NCBI GenBank assembly: GCA_018136815.1
Contig: CM030935.1
Coordinates: 4,506,159-4,570,158 of the forward strand
Origin: Isochrysis galbana
Taxonomy: Eukaryota > Haptophyta > Isochrysidales > Isochrysidaceae
Direction: 5' to 3'
DNA length: 64,000 nt
Part shown: piece by piece, positions 20,457 through 30,077 of the stretch
How positions within the stretch are numbered: position 1 is the first letter of the stretch
Layout: each line of letters opens with the position of its first letter
The notes under the pieces: model-generated
Databases searched by the model: none
Told to the model about the DNA's origin: nothing
The model's input: the letters and a program-made list of their open reading frames with translations, nothing else
Translations under genes and position numbers: made by a program

Positions 20457-21487
20457 GGCAACCTACTTTTATCAGTGGGGGTCAATGGGGGCCTCGCGCC
20501 CCCCTCTCTCCATCGCGGACTGTTGTGGTTAGGGGGAGAGCCGCCCTTAGGTTTCTCCCAAGGGAGCCTCTCTCCTTTGCTCTTCCTCCCTTCGTGTGTT
20601 TTGTTTTCCCCCCTTTGCTCCTCGGGCGTGCACCCCCTCCGTCCGGTCGGGATCCTCCGATCTCGAGCTCTCCTTCGTCCTTCGCCCCGTGTGTTAGGAT
20701 AGGGGTGATCGCTCTCGATCCCCCTCCCTTGTTTTCTCATGTGTGCGCCCCCTTTCTTTCCTTGCGCGCGCCCCCCGTGTGTTTCCCGCGTTTTTCTCTT
20801 GTCCTAGAGTTCCCGAGAGTCGCGCCCATGGCCGCACTCCCAGGGGCTTTGGGCGAGCTCTCTCGACCGCCATCGCCCCATGCTCGTGTGAGCGGTGTCC
20901 CCGCCGGTGCCATGCCTCCCTCCAGTCCCAGTGCTCCCTGTGCTCAGCCCTCCTTGAGCACGGTCGCCCTTGGAGGGCCCCTTCCCATGCCTCAACAATT
21001 CTCTACATCACACATCACAAGCCACAGCCATAACCACAGCCACTCCACTCACTCAGCCACACGGACACCCCCCGGGGTGGGCCCGTACAATCAACCCCAG
21101 CCCTTGGCCTCTGGCAGGGGCTGGGCAATCATAATTCTGGCCCAGACCCCTAGCTAGTGAGCGCGGGCCGCGAGCTGCACTCCCAGGCCCGAATGGCCCT
21201 GCCCTCGTAATGACTCCCCCCCCCCTTCCCTGGTCGCCAGGCAGACAGGGGACTCTGGGAGGCATCAAGGGCCAGTGAGGCGAGCATGGGAGAGGCAGGG
21301 GAGGCCAGGGGCTGAGCCCCAGCCTCCACTGCCCCCTAAGCTGCCCTTGCTGGCCCTCTATCTAGGCGCCCTTGAAGGACCTCTGAGAGCAAGCCGTGGC
21401 GCGCCGCATGGCGACGCGCCGCAAGGACAGAGGTGGAAGAGAGTGGAGCGAGGGAGAGGATGGGATTTGCACCACCATCGAGCACTT
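20457..21487 (+). repeat. Dispersed repeat R1, copy interrupted by a solo LTR
   Basis: R1 is a GC-rich family of about 490-510 bp starting GGCAACCTACTTTTAT.AGT, then GGGGGCCTCGCGCCCCC, GACACCCCCCGGGGTGGGCC, CCTGGTCGCCAGGCA and GGGCTGAGCCCCAGCCTCC, and ending GGGATTTGCA...CCATCG. Here it is split into 20457-20520 and 21062-21487 by the insert at 20521-21061. Other copies are 28495-28977 (-) and 39752-40262 (+). It encodes no convincing protein and shows no terminal inverted repeats. Confidence 0.85.
20521..21061 (+). mobile_element. Solo LTR inside R1 (541 bp, 5-bp TSD)
   Basis: Starts TG (TGTTGTGG), ends CA (CAGCCACA), and is flanked by the 5-bp direct repeat CGGAC (20516-20520 and 21062-21066). 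Removing it restores the R1 sequence seen in other copies exactly at GCGGACACCCCCCGG. This is the signature of an LTR left by LTR-LTR recombination. No coding sequence is inside. Confidence 0.85.
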
Positions 21488-21785
21488 ACGCGACTCGGTA
21501 AGGCCCGCTATAGTGATAGAGCACCTTGTTGCGGAGGCCCGGGATCTTGCGCACAACCCGGTCTCGCGGTTTGAACCGGAGTAGCGGAGCATGTGTGCGT
21601 AGCGTGTCCGCGACAGCATCGGCTTGGGCCGCGAGCGTAAGTTTCGTGAGCAGCGGACCACGCAGCCTTAAGCCTTAAGGCGATTGTGCACAGCCTCTGC
21701 GTAGTCGCGGATCTCTCGCGGTAGAGGTAGGGGCCATGCATACGCAGCACCGCCATGTGCAAGATGCATCTTGCGGGGAAATAAT
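21486..21785 (-). pseudogene. LTR-retrotransposon integrase tail (GPY/F module)
   Basis: On the minus strand a frame ending at about 21490 reads RDRVVRKIPGLRNKVLYHY followed by SGPYRVA and a stop. This is the GPY/F module at the C-terminus of Ty3/Gypsy-type integrases, preceded by helical sequence (ADAVADTLRTHAPLLRF) and, after a frame change, IRDYAEAVHNRLK. It abuts the 3' end of R1. Frame changes and loss of the catalytic core make it a relic. Confidence 0.65.
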
Positions 21786-22008
21786 ACGGAGGCGACGGAC
21801 GGCACGCCGAGGGAAAGAACCTGCCGCAGGGGGGCGAGGGACCGAGGGCACGGCGGGGCAGCGTGGGATGGCGCGTGGCCGATCTCGGAGCGAGATCGCG
21901 TCCTTTCCCCGTAGCGCGGAGCGCGGGCAAAGACCCCCCACGGAACCTCCTGGGACCGGAGAATGTTTTGGACGAAACCGTCCCTCCGTCGGCCGAGCAG
22001 AGGAGGAC

Positions 22009-22014
<6 letters not shown>

Positions 22015-22071
<57 letters not shown>
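22015..22071. repeat. (GA)n microsatellite
   Basis: About 27 GA units. It is not adjacent to a recognised gene start. Confidence 0.95.
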
Positions 22072-22073
<2 letters not shown>

Positions 22074-22454
22074 CGCAGAGTGACTGCAGAACGAGAAGTC
22101 GAAGTCATGCCGGTTTATTAACTTAAACGAACCAACAATTACAATTATAGAAACAGCAAAAACAAAAAAATTTCGAATCGCAAATTTCGAGACCAAAATC
22201 TGCAAACCTGGACTTGAGCGAACGAAGTTGTGTGTCTTGTGCGTCAGTGGCAACACGGGGAACTGTTCAACTGTGAGTGTGGGCGCGTACCTTACACGAA
22301 TATTCATGCCTACAGCCTTCAATCAAGGAGCCTTCAGATGCGTAGAAACACGCTGTTCCTGTGTTTCCCTTGTAGTTGTAGGTGTATTGCTGATTGCTGG
22401 TAGATTGTGTGTGTGTTGTCGTTATAGTTATAGCTCAAAATCGAGCTTTGAAAG

Positions 22455-22653
22455 CCTAGATGGGAAATCCGTATTTACCGTATTTGGCCAGAGGCAGAGG
22501 TCAAATACGACATATGACATATGTATTTGGCTGTATTTCAAGCGCGTCCTGGGTTGTAGGCCTCGAATGTATTTGAAATGTATTTGGCCGGAGGCCAAAT
22601 ACATATGTATTTGGCTGTATTTGCAGGCCACAGCACCGTATTTCCCATCTAGG
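22455..22653. mobile_element. hAT-type MITE, copy 2 (199 bp)
   Basis: Starts CCTAGATGGGAAATCCG and ends ACCGTATTTCCCATCTAGG, with the same internal GTATTTGGCCRGAGGC palindromes as copy 1 and about 90% identity to it by eye. Flanking octamers TTTGAAAG (22447-22454) and TTTGATAG (22654-22661) match at 7 of 8, consistent with an aged 8-bp TSD. Both copies target TTTGNNA(C/G)-like octamers. Confidence 0.85.
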
Positions 22654-23106
22654 TTTGATAGAAGCAGCTTTGAGCTTTGAGGAAACAACTACTATTTTGG
22701 GGATTTCGGAAAGATTTCGCCGCGGAGGCTCCGCCCTCGCACCCCAACGCACCCCTGGGCTGGCACAGCTTCAGCTTTTCACAGTGCGGCCCCCCGCCTT
22801 CCCACCCCTAACCACCGTCCGTCGCCGCGACGACTCCAAGCGCTACAACAACCCTTCCATTCTAAACTCTCCCTCACATTTGTATCTCAGTTTTGGAATG
22901 GAGGTAGGAGTAGAATGAGTGTTCACGCTTACTCCTAGGAGTACACATGGTCTTCACACACTTACCTCGCGAGAGAGCGACAGACAGGTAACGGGCCGCG
23001 CCGCGCGATGACGCTCTCTCATCTCCCTCTCTCTCTATTATTCCCTCTCTCCGGTGTATCTCCTCTTCCTCTCTCTTGTCAACTCCCTTCTCTCAATCTT
23101 CTTCTT

Positions 23107-23122
23107 TCTCTCTCTCTCTCTC

Positions 23123-23155
<33 letters not shown>
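23107..23155. promoter_or_regulatory. (CT)n-C(32) tract upstream of the RPAP3-like gene
   Basis: A CT run followed directly by 32 C residues ends 88 nt before the start codon. It probably lies in the 5' UTR or core promoter and shows the (CT)n-C(n)-ATG order seen at several other genes here. Confidence 0.6.
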
Positions 23156-23156
<1 letters not shown>

Positions 23157-23242
23157 CCCCCCCCCCGCCCCCCCTTGCCCCACCCTGCCGCCTCCCCCAC
23201 TCTCTCTCTCCCCCTTTCGTGTGGCCTTCGTGTGTTTCGTCG

Positions 23243-24609
23243 ATGTCTTCGCTGCTCGCTGAGGCGGACGCTGAGGCTGCTGACGCCAAGTCGGCGTTTG
23301 CGCGTCGCGAGTACGAGTCGGCTGCTGTCGGCTTTGGACGCGCCATCGAGCTTCACGAGCAGCAGGGCTCCTCGACTGCAGCGCTGCACCTGCTGCACTG
23401 CAACCATGCTGCGGCACTCGCAGCGCTCGGCTTCCATGAGGCGGCGCTTGCAGCCGCGCGACGTTCAATTGCGATTGGCGGCGACAGCTTTGTCAAGGGG
23501 CACTACCGCGCTGCTCTTGCACTCGTTGAGCTAGAGAGGTGGGAGGAGGCGGCGCAGGCGTGCGAGGCAGCGCTTGCGATCACGCCTGAGTCGGCGCAAC
23601 TGCTAGCGCTGATCGACAAATGCCGGCGGGGCGCAGTGCAGCGCACCGAGGCGGAGCTGCTGCGGGCCGCGCTGCCTCAGGAGGAGCCGTCAGCGGATGC
23701 TCTGTCGCCGTCGGTGCAATCGGGTGCGAGTGCACTGTCTGCGCCAGTGCTGGTGCCGACTGCGGAGATGGCTGCGGCAGCTGCTGCAGCCCTCGAAAGT
23801 GACTGGGCCGCAGCACAAGAACGGACAAGAGCAGCGCGCGACCAGCGCACCAACCGCGCAAAGACGGAGCGCGAGCGGCTGGAAACTGAACTCAGGTAAT
23901 TATTGGCAGTCTTGGCGTTGCATATTGGGCTTGCCTTCCGAGCCGGCCCGAGGTGCTCCTAATCACATAGCTCCCCACATACATCAGGCGACGGCAGGAG
24001 GAGCTCAACGCTGAATCCGCACGGCGCCGGCAGGATGCGACGCGGGCGGCCGTGGAAAAGGACCCAGGAACACAGCGTAGAGCCCCCGACATCAAGCGCA
24101 CCGTGCCGAGCGCTGAGAGTTCGATCGCAGCTGCCGCTGCTACCGAGAGGGCGCAAGCGGTGACGCGCGTCAACGCGTGGAGGGCCAAGGAGATGCCAAC
24201 CCGCCAACCCTTGACGGCGCCCAACATGTCCTCCGACTTCACGAAGCAATTTGTGCTCCTGAAGCACGATTCGGCCCGCCTCTTTGAATATGTACGCCTA
24301 ATCGAGCCTGAACGTTGCAAGGCGGTATTCTCGCCGGAGATCGCACCCGAGGTGCTGCAAGCTATTGCGGTTGCTATTATGCAGCATGCCTCCCGTGAAA
24401 CGCTAGAATGGGCGGCCGCATGGTTGGAGGGCATCACGCAGGTGCCACGGTTCGAGATGAGCATGATGATGCTAGATGCGCCCGTTGCTAGGACTCTAGG
24501 GCGGATGTTCGACGCCCTCGATGCCTTGGTGGGGCCGGACACCGCAGGGACTGCTCGCGATTCGATATCCGCTTCCCGCCTAACCAATCTGCGAGCAAAA
24601 TTCATGTAG
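23243..24609 (+). CDS. TPR plus RPAP3_C co-chaperone (R2TP-type)
   Basis: Exons 23243-23895 and 23988-24609 (CTCAG|GTAATT...CATCAG|GCG, phase 2) give 424 aa. Residues about 5-135 are tetratricopeptide helices (AKSAFARREYESAAVGFGRAI, LLHCNHAAALAALG, AALALVELERWEEAAQACEAA), the kind of clamp that binds HSP90/HSP70 tails. A charged helix (EDWAAAQ..., RTNRAKTERERLE) follows. Residues about 300-405 match the RPAP3 C-terminal (Monad-binding) domain: DFTKQFVLLKHDSARLFEYV, IEPERCKAVF and LEGITQVPRFEMSMMML. RPAP3 and relatives (SPAG1, dynein-assembly factors) bridge HSP90 to RUVBL1/2-PIH1D1 in assembling RNA polymerases, PIKKs and snoRNPs. The single TPR block could equally suit a dynein pre-assembly paralogue. 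Confidence 0.82.
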
Positions 24610-25784
24610 TAAGCGGCCGCACGTGCTGGTTGGCCTCATTTCCAATAGCACAGCTGGCTCTATGCTCTCTACAGTAATGCTCAAGACAAGCAATGCATTG
24701 CTAGCCCGGTCACTCACTCTTTTTAACCACTATTTTCCACCTCCCCTGGGTGTCCAAGGATTCTGCAGGGTTCCCCCCCCACCTGCCCCGCCAGCGGCCT
24801 CTCCCCTCCGAACAACTCCCTCCCGCCCCACGAAAGGCAACGGCGTCGGTGAGGGACCGCCATCCACATCTACCATCCAATAGGGCTACCCCAGCCCGCC
24901 CCCTATCGCCCGGCCCATTGTAGTGCACGCGTGCCCACCCCCAGACCCCAGAAACCGAAGATTAAAGAATGAAGGTGATGCTGCAAAGGGAGGCTGATAG
25001 TTTGGGGTAAGGCGTTAGCGTGAGTCAGTAGCTCATGAGTCCGATCTGGGTCCCCTGTAGCTAGTCATAGTAGCAGCCTCAGTCGCGCCCTGAGTGCGCG
25101 AGCTCTGGGTCTGGGTCCCTTGTAGCTAGCCGTAGTAGCAGCCAGAATCTTCAGGCGTGTTTTTATGCTAGATTCTTCAAGATTTTTATCGTCCACGTTC
25201 TACGCTTGCAAGTTGCAAGTGCGACACAAGTAAGTAAGCACAACACCAAGAAACTGAAAGATACCGTGGCCGTGCCTGCTGCCGCATTGCCTTTAAGCCA
25301 TCGCGCGTGGGCCGTCTCACCGACGACTCCCTAACCCGATTCCGGCATTTTTCGATTTCTCCCCGCCACTCGAGATTAGCTACGACTACAGCTGATGATC
25401 ATCATCCATCGTCCACCTACAAGTTATGACCAACAGAAGCGAAGGGGTAGGAGATGGTGGCAGGAGCACCGTCGTTGTCTGGGAGCTGTAGTCAACCCCT
25501 CTAGGTCTGCGTATAAATATCCGTGTACTTCCCTGTCCACTGCCATGGCGCGTCCAAGGGAGGGTTGAAGCACGCCATTAGCAACCTCCCATATGGGCAG
25601 TCGGATACGCCGCATAGCCACTCCTCGTGAGTGGTACTCTTCGGTAGTTGATTCGCTCCGCGCACGAGCCATCATTTGCACACACGTTCAGAAAGCTCGG
25701 CTCACTATGCGCGATGCCCCTAGGCAAGGAACAAGCCGAGCCCGAACACTGCCTTACGTATCTGGGCTCTTCGAAGGCCATCTA
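24610..25784. other. Intergenic between convergent genes
   Basis: Separates the convergent RPAP3-like and IQ/SAP-like genes. A direct repeat of about 35 bp (GGGTCCCCTGTAGCTAGTCAT and GGGTCCCTTGTAGCTAGCCGT, each followed by AGTAGCAGCC) lies at about 25049-25083 and 25115-25148. CAGAATCTTCAG at about 25142 resembles the LINE 3' motif but has no other LINE sequence. Confidence 0.5.
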
Positions 25785-27266
25785 TCATTCTAGGATGCGT
25801 TGCACTAGTCTATCAACAAGGTCGTCCTTCTCCACTGCATCTGCGCAGTCGATTCCTTCCACCTTGCACATGCCGACAAGCTCGCTCACTGATAGTTTGT
25901 GCAGGAAGCTGTGCTTGAGGACTTCCCTCTCACCACAAGCAACCGGCTCGCGGCTGAGGGAGCCATAGCCGCAACTAGCACTTGAGAAGGCTGACCCATC
26001 GGTGTCGTCTTGAATGTTGGAGTCGCCCGGGCCAATATGAGCAGCTGCGCGCTCGGCGCGCTCCTCGTCGACCGTCCACTCGCCAAGGGCTACACAGCCT
26101 AGGCGGCGCGTGCAGAGGTCAGTCAGGTCCGAATGGCCCTGGTCGTACCCCTCGTTGCCGGTGACCTTGACTGCGGTTGCTGCCTCCTTCCAGCGCGCCG
26201 ACGCACGGCACCAGATCTGTGCGTGCGAGGAAGACGAGCGACATAGGCGGGCCTCCAACCTGGCAGAGCGCAGCTCCTCCGCACGTTGAAGCAAGTAGGC
26301 ATGGCGGCGCGCGGTGAGCGCCGATCGGCAAACTTCGCACGCGATAGCACGCATGCCATCGCTTTTTGGGTCATTGAGGTGCCCCACATGTGAAGGCATT
26401 TCTGAAGCGTTCATACCATCTGGAAAGAGGCTGTCGCCATTGGCGACCGCTGAGTCCTGCTTGATAGTCTCAACCATGGGCGCGGTCGGGTGGACGATGC
26501 GTGCACCAATCGGCCGTGTTAGGTGCTCTGGATCTTCTTGAAGATCCGCCCGAGCAGCCGCCGCGAGCGCCGTGGCTGTGCTCAAATGCTTTGCATGTGC
26601 AAAATGGCTTGAGCGTGCCGGGTATATGCAGGCGCTGGGCAGAGCCGAGGTGGCGCGCAGCACCCATACAATGTGGCCGAGTGCGAACCCCACCGAGAGG
26701 GCGAGCATGACAACGGGTACTGTGTGCGACCCCTCGCCGGCGGCAGGTGAGCGTGATTGCCGGCGGCGGGCAGGCTTAAGCACATGATGTTCAGTCTCGT
26801 CTGAGAGGGTGATGGCAATGGTGGGTTCGCTGATAGGTTGGCGCGACCGCCATGTCTGTCGAAGGCCCGTCTGGATCACAAGTGCAGCGCCAAGTCGCCT
26901 TTGCCGGTGGCGTCGGATCGCGACCACAATCTTGCGCGCTGCGCGCTTCTTGCTCTTGAGTGCGGCAGCAAAGTCGCGAATGGCACGCTGTATCCGACCC
27001 ACTGCAAGGAGCCGAAGAGTGGCCGCGATGTGTACGGACGCGAGCGAGTCGAGCGAGCTGGAGCCTAGTGAACCGTGGCAGAGAGAGCTAGAGAGGAGAG
27101 AGCTGGAGTCGGACGCGGCCACGTCAGCGATCGTCGAGACGAGCATGCTTGGCTCGCCGTCGAGGTGGAGGAGATCGTCGATGGTCGAGGTCCAGACGAG
27201 TGCCTCCAGCTCCTGGTCGCTCGCAAGTCCGGGCGGAGTGCGCCCCGCCGACTCGGAGGAGTCCAT
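25785..27266 (-). CDS. Membrane protein: IQ motifs, Cys-rich saposin-like, SAP-like
   Basis: Single-exon 493-aa protein of no recognised family. Residues about 88-143 carry two or three degenerate IQ-type calmodulin sites (RIQRAIRDFAAALK, RKIVVAIRRHRQRR, LVIQTGLRQTWRSR). One membrane helix follows at 183-203 (VPVVMLALSVGFALGHIVWVL). Residues 305-410 have CEVC at 310-313 and further Cys at 342, 353, 385 and 391, a spacing reminiscent of saposin/canopy/MANF folds. The C-terminal 457-490 (KLSVSELVGMCKVEGIDC ... EKDDLVDRLV) resembles a SAP helix-extended-helix, the order found in MANF. An ER-anchored protein with cytosolic IQ region and lumenal Cys-rich part is a plausible reading, not shown. The coding strand has CT tracts directly upstream. 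Start 27266 is the only ATG near the open frame's 5' end. Confidence 0.6.
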   Translation of the reverse strand: MDSSESAGRTPPGLASDQELEALVWTSTIDDLLHLDGEPSMLVSTIADVAASDSSSLLSSSLCHGSLGSSSLDSLASVHIAATLRLLAVGRIQRAIRDFAAALKSKKRAARKIVVAIRRHRQRRLGAALVIQTGLRQTWRSRQPISEPTIAITLSDETEHHVLKPARRRQSRSPAAGEGSHTVPVVMLALSVGFALGHIVWVLRATSALPSACIYPARSSHFAHAKHLSTATALAAAARADLQEDPEHLTRPIGARIVHPTAPMVETIKQDSAVANGDSLFPDGMNASEMPSHVGHLNDPKSDGMRAIACEVCRSALTARRHAYLLQRAEELRSARLEARLCRSSSSHAQIWCRASARWKEAATAVKVTGNEGYDQGHSDLTDLCTRRLGCVALGEWTVDEERAERAAAHIGPGDSNIQDDTDGSAFSSASCGYGSLSREPVACGEREVLKHSFLHKLSVSELVGMCKVEGIDCADAVEKDDLVDRLVQRILE

Positions 27267-28130
27267 CGGAAGATACGTTCAGAAACAGAGAGAGAGGGAG
27301 GAAGGGAGCGAGCGAGCGAGAGAGCGGGGGAGCGGGAGAAGGAGAGGGAGAGGGAGAGGGAGGGGGTGAAGGGAGGGAGGGGGTGAAGGGAGGGAGGGGG
27401 GGGAGAGGGGGGGGCGAGGGAGGGAGAGCGAGAGGGAGAGAGGAAGGGAGAGAAAGCGAAAGAGAGAGGAGGAGAAGGGAGAGAGGGAAGTGTGTGTGTG
27501 TGGGCGGATAGGTGACAGGAGGGGAGGGCGGGCAATGGGAGGGAGACGCTCGCGGCGAGATGCTATGCAGAAGAGGAGGGAGAAGGGGAGAGAACGAGGA
27601 GGGAGAGGCAAGGGCGGCGCCCTCCGGGGGAGGGGGTGGGGGGGGAGAGGGGAGGGCGTGGCGAACCCTCTTACGGGGGGAACAGTTGGAGAGAGAAGAA
27701 ATCGGCGCGAAGAGAGAAGAGAGTTGCTGGGGAGGGGAGGGCGGGGGCGGGAGAGGGAGAGCGAGGAGAGGGGGGGAAGGAGGGGAGGGGGGGGGGGGGA
27801 TGAAGCAGAAGGAGAGAGAGAGAGCGCTGGAGGCCTTGTAATTACGTATGAGGCCACTTGAATACATGATATAATGAGTGCTCTTGAGATGAGATATCAG
27901 ACGAACAGACACAAAAGCCTTCTCATCGGTCACCACCACCATTGTTATAGTGTGAATCGGGAGGACTCTTCTACAACGACAGGGGTCGCTCGAGTGGCGT
28001 GGTCTTCGAAGGCGGCTACTCTCAGGCCTCTGTGGGTGTCCGTCCACCCCCACCGGAGAGAAGGGGGAGGGACTCGGCCGCGGGAGAGAAAGGGGGGGGG
28101 GGGGGGGGGGGGCTCGATTCTTTACTCTTT
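27267..28130. repeat. Purine-rich low-complexity region
   Basis: GGGAG/GAGA-rich sequence on the plus strand (27285-27480, 27560-27640, 27720-27835) with G runs at about 27788-27800 and 28090-28111. The first block lies directly upstream of the minus-strand gene at 27266 and reads CT/C on its coding strand. Long frames predicted through it are compositional artefacts. Confidence 0.85.
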
Positions 28131-28135
28131 ACTAA

Positions 28136-28494
28136 TCACACTGCTGCCGGTGCGCCTAGGAGATAACATCGGAGACTAGAGGCTAGAGCTTCGCAACGGG
28201 CAGCGCTTCGCAGCTTCGCAGCGAGCACGCGCCGGCGCCGATGGCTCCAGGGGTCGCTTGGCTGATCTTGGATGGCGAGGTCCGTGATGCGTGAGAGGAC
28301 GGCCTTCCGGTTCTCCATGTAGAGTTTGCCAGCTGCTCGGCGCACTTGCACCATGGGATTCGTTTCAGCGTACGCGACCGCCATGATGTATTCCATGCAG
28401 AGGTACGCGACGGCGGCCTCGTCTCCAATGTATTTGGTCTTTGGAATCTTGTCGTACTCGTCGGAGTAGTCGCCGACGGTCTCGTTTCTCACCA
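28136..28494 (-). pseudogene. Unidentified coding fragment next to R1
   Basis: An open minus-strand stretch with ordinary codon and amino-acid composition (GDYSDEYDKIPKTKYIGDEA, YLCMEYIMAVAYAETNP, RKAVLSRITDLAIQDQPSD) begins exactly where repeat R1 ends and runs about 110 codons to a stop at 28136. It has no start codon of its own. It could be a gene or retroelement exon cut by the R1 insertion. No homology is recognised. Confidence 0.35.
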
Positions 28495-28977
28495 CACTCC
28501 ATCGGGGGGGGGTGCAAATCCCCCCCTCTCCCTCGTTCCATTCTCTTCCGCCCTGGTCCCTGCGGCGCGTCGCCATGCGGCGCGCCATGGTCTGCTCTCA
28601 GAGGTCCTTCAAGGGTGCCCAGAGGGCCAGCATGGGCAGCTCAGGGGGCAGTGGAGGCTGGGGCTCAGCCCCTGGCCCCCCCTGCCTCTCCCTCGCTCGC
28701 CTCGCTGGCCTTGGGTGCCGCTTTGAGTCCCCTGTCTGCCTGGCGACCAGGGATGGGGGGGGGGAGTCAGTACGAGAGCTGGCCCATGCGGGCCTGGGAG
28801 TGCAGCTCGCGGCCCGCGCCCACTAGGGGTCTGGGCCAAAATGATGATTGCTCAGCCCCTGCCAGAGGGCAGGGGCTGAGGTTGAATGGCTACGGGCCCA
28901 CCCCGGGGGGTGTCCGCGATGGAGAGAGGGGGGCGCGAGGCCTCCATTGACCCCCACTTATAAAAGTAGGTTGCCCC
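28495..28977 (-). repeat. Dispersed repeat R1, full copy
   Basis: Reverse-orientation copy with both R1 ends: CCATCG-G(n)-TGCAAATCCC on the left and ACTTATAAAAGTAGGTTGCC on the right. Confidence 0.88.
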
Positions 28978-30077
28978 GAGCAACAAGCACATCAGGAAAA
29001 TGATAAGTCCCCTCTACACGGTAGATAGACAAAGATTTCAACCTACAAATCTCTGACGACCTCTTACAGCTTACAGGCGGCAAGAGGGCTAGACGTGCGA
29101 AATATAACCTAAAAGAGATAGGATTTGGAACCTTAAAGTGGAAAACCGGGGAATACCACTGACGGACTGATGGTGATGGCAAAAATTTACGAGAACAAAA
29201 GAACTACGAGCCACGCCACTGAGTAGACGAGTCCACAGTCTCCCACCCCCTTCTCTCCAACTCCTGGCCGAAGCAGCGCGCGCGGTCGCCCCGGAACCAG
29301 TATCTCCGTTAAAGAGAGAATTGGGGAAGGGGAAGGGGGTTGACGGTGGTTAAGGATGGGTAGTAGGGAGGTTCACTAGCACGCTGCCTCAAGCCGTACA
29401 CGTAGCGGGGATTTTTAAGAAGATATTTTTTTGAGATGGAACTGGCACTGGCGCCAAACACTGGTGCTAATACTGTTGCCCCAACACTGAGGGGGCGAGG
29501 GGGGGCGGTAAGGGCGGTAAAACCCACCATTTTCCTCGGCAGTTTTGCGGGGAGGCAGGTAAGCCCCCCAGGAGGTTTTCTTGGGCTTCGGAGAACGGTC
29601 AAAAAATGCAGCGCCCCCGCATGTTAGTAGTTATAAATCACTGTTTGACCGCCCTATACACACTACACTCACACGTACACGTACGCACATTCACATAAAC
29701 GCACGCGAAACAAATAGTGAAAAGTGAGAGCGCACGGGGCATCTTTTCTGCCACAAGAGAGTACTCTTACTCCTACAATAGCGCGGCGCTGCAGAATGGC
29801 TCTCGTATTCAGACACGTCGATGACTCGATTCGTCGGAATCCTGGAGTGTTCCGCTATAAAACCGTCTTGGGCGTGGGCCCACTGGATGAGGGCGGCGCT
29901 TGCCTTCTTGTCGAGGCGTACCCCTGGCTCGATCAACAACAATTCTCGGTCAGGGGAAGACGGGCCAGGGAAATGTCGAGGACATCGGGGGACATTGGCG
30001 CGAGCCGAGGGGTGGGAGGGGCGGGGGAGGGGTGGGGGGGGGGGGAAATCATAGCCCTCGGCAGCAGCGGCATCGGC
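28978..30077. other. Intergenic upstream of the coiled-coil gene
   Basis: No gene recognised. The reading frame of the downstream gene is open back to about 29724, with an ATG at 29796. That stretch (including a Gly-rich part across a G12 run) does not look like protein and precedes a good signal peptide, so it is treated as 5' UTR or promoter. Confidence 0.5.

Noticed and set aside
27065-28053. Frames of up to 309 codons on the minus strand
   Set aside because: Ser/Pro/Leu translation of CT-rich leader overlapping the real gene start; no motif.
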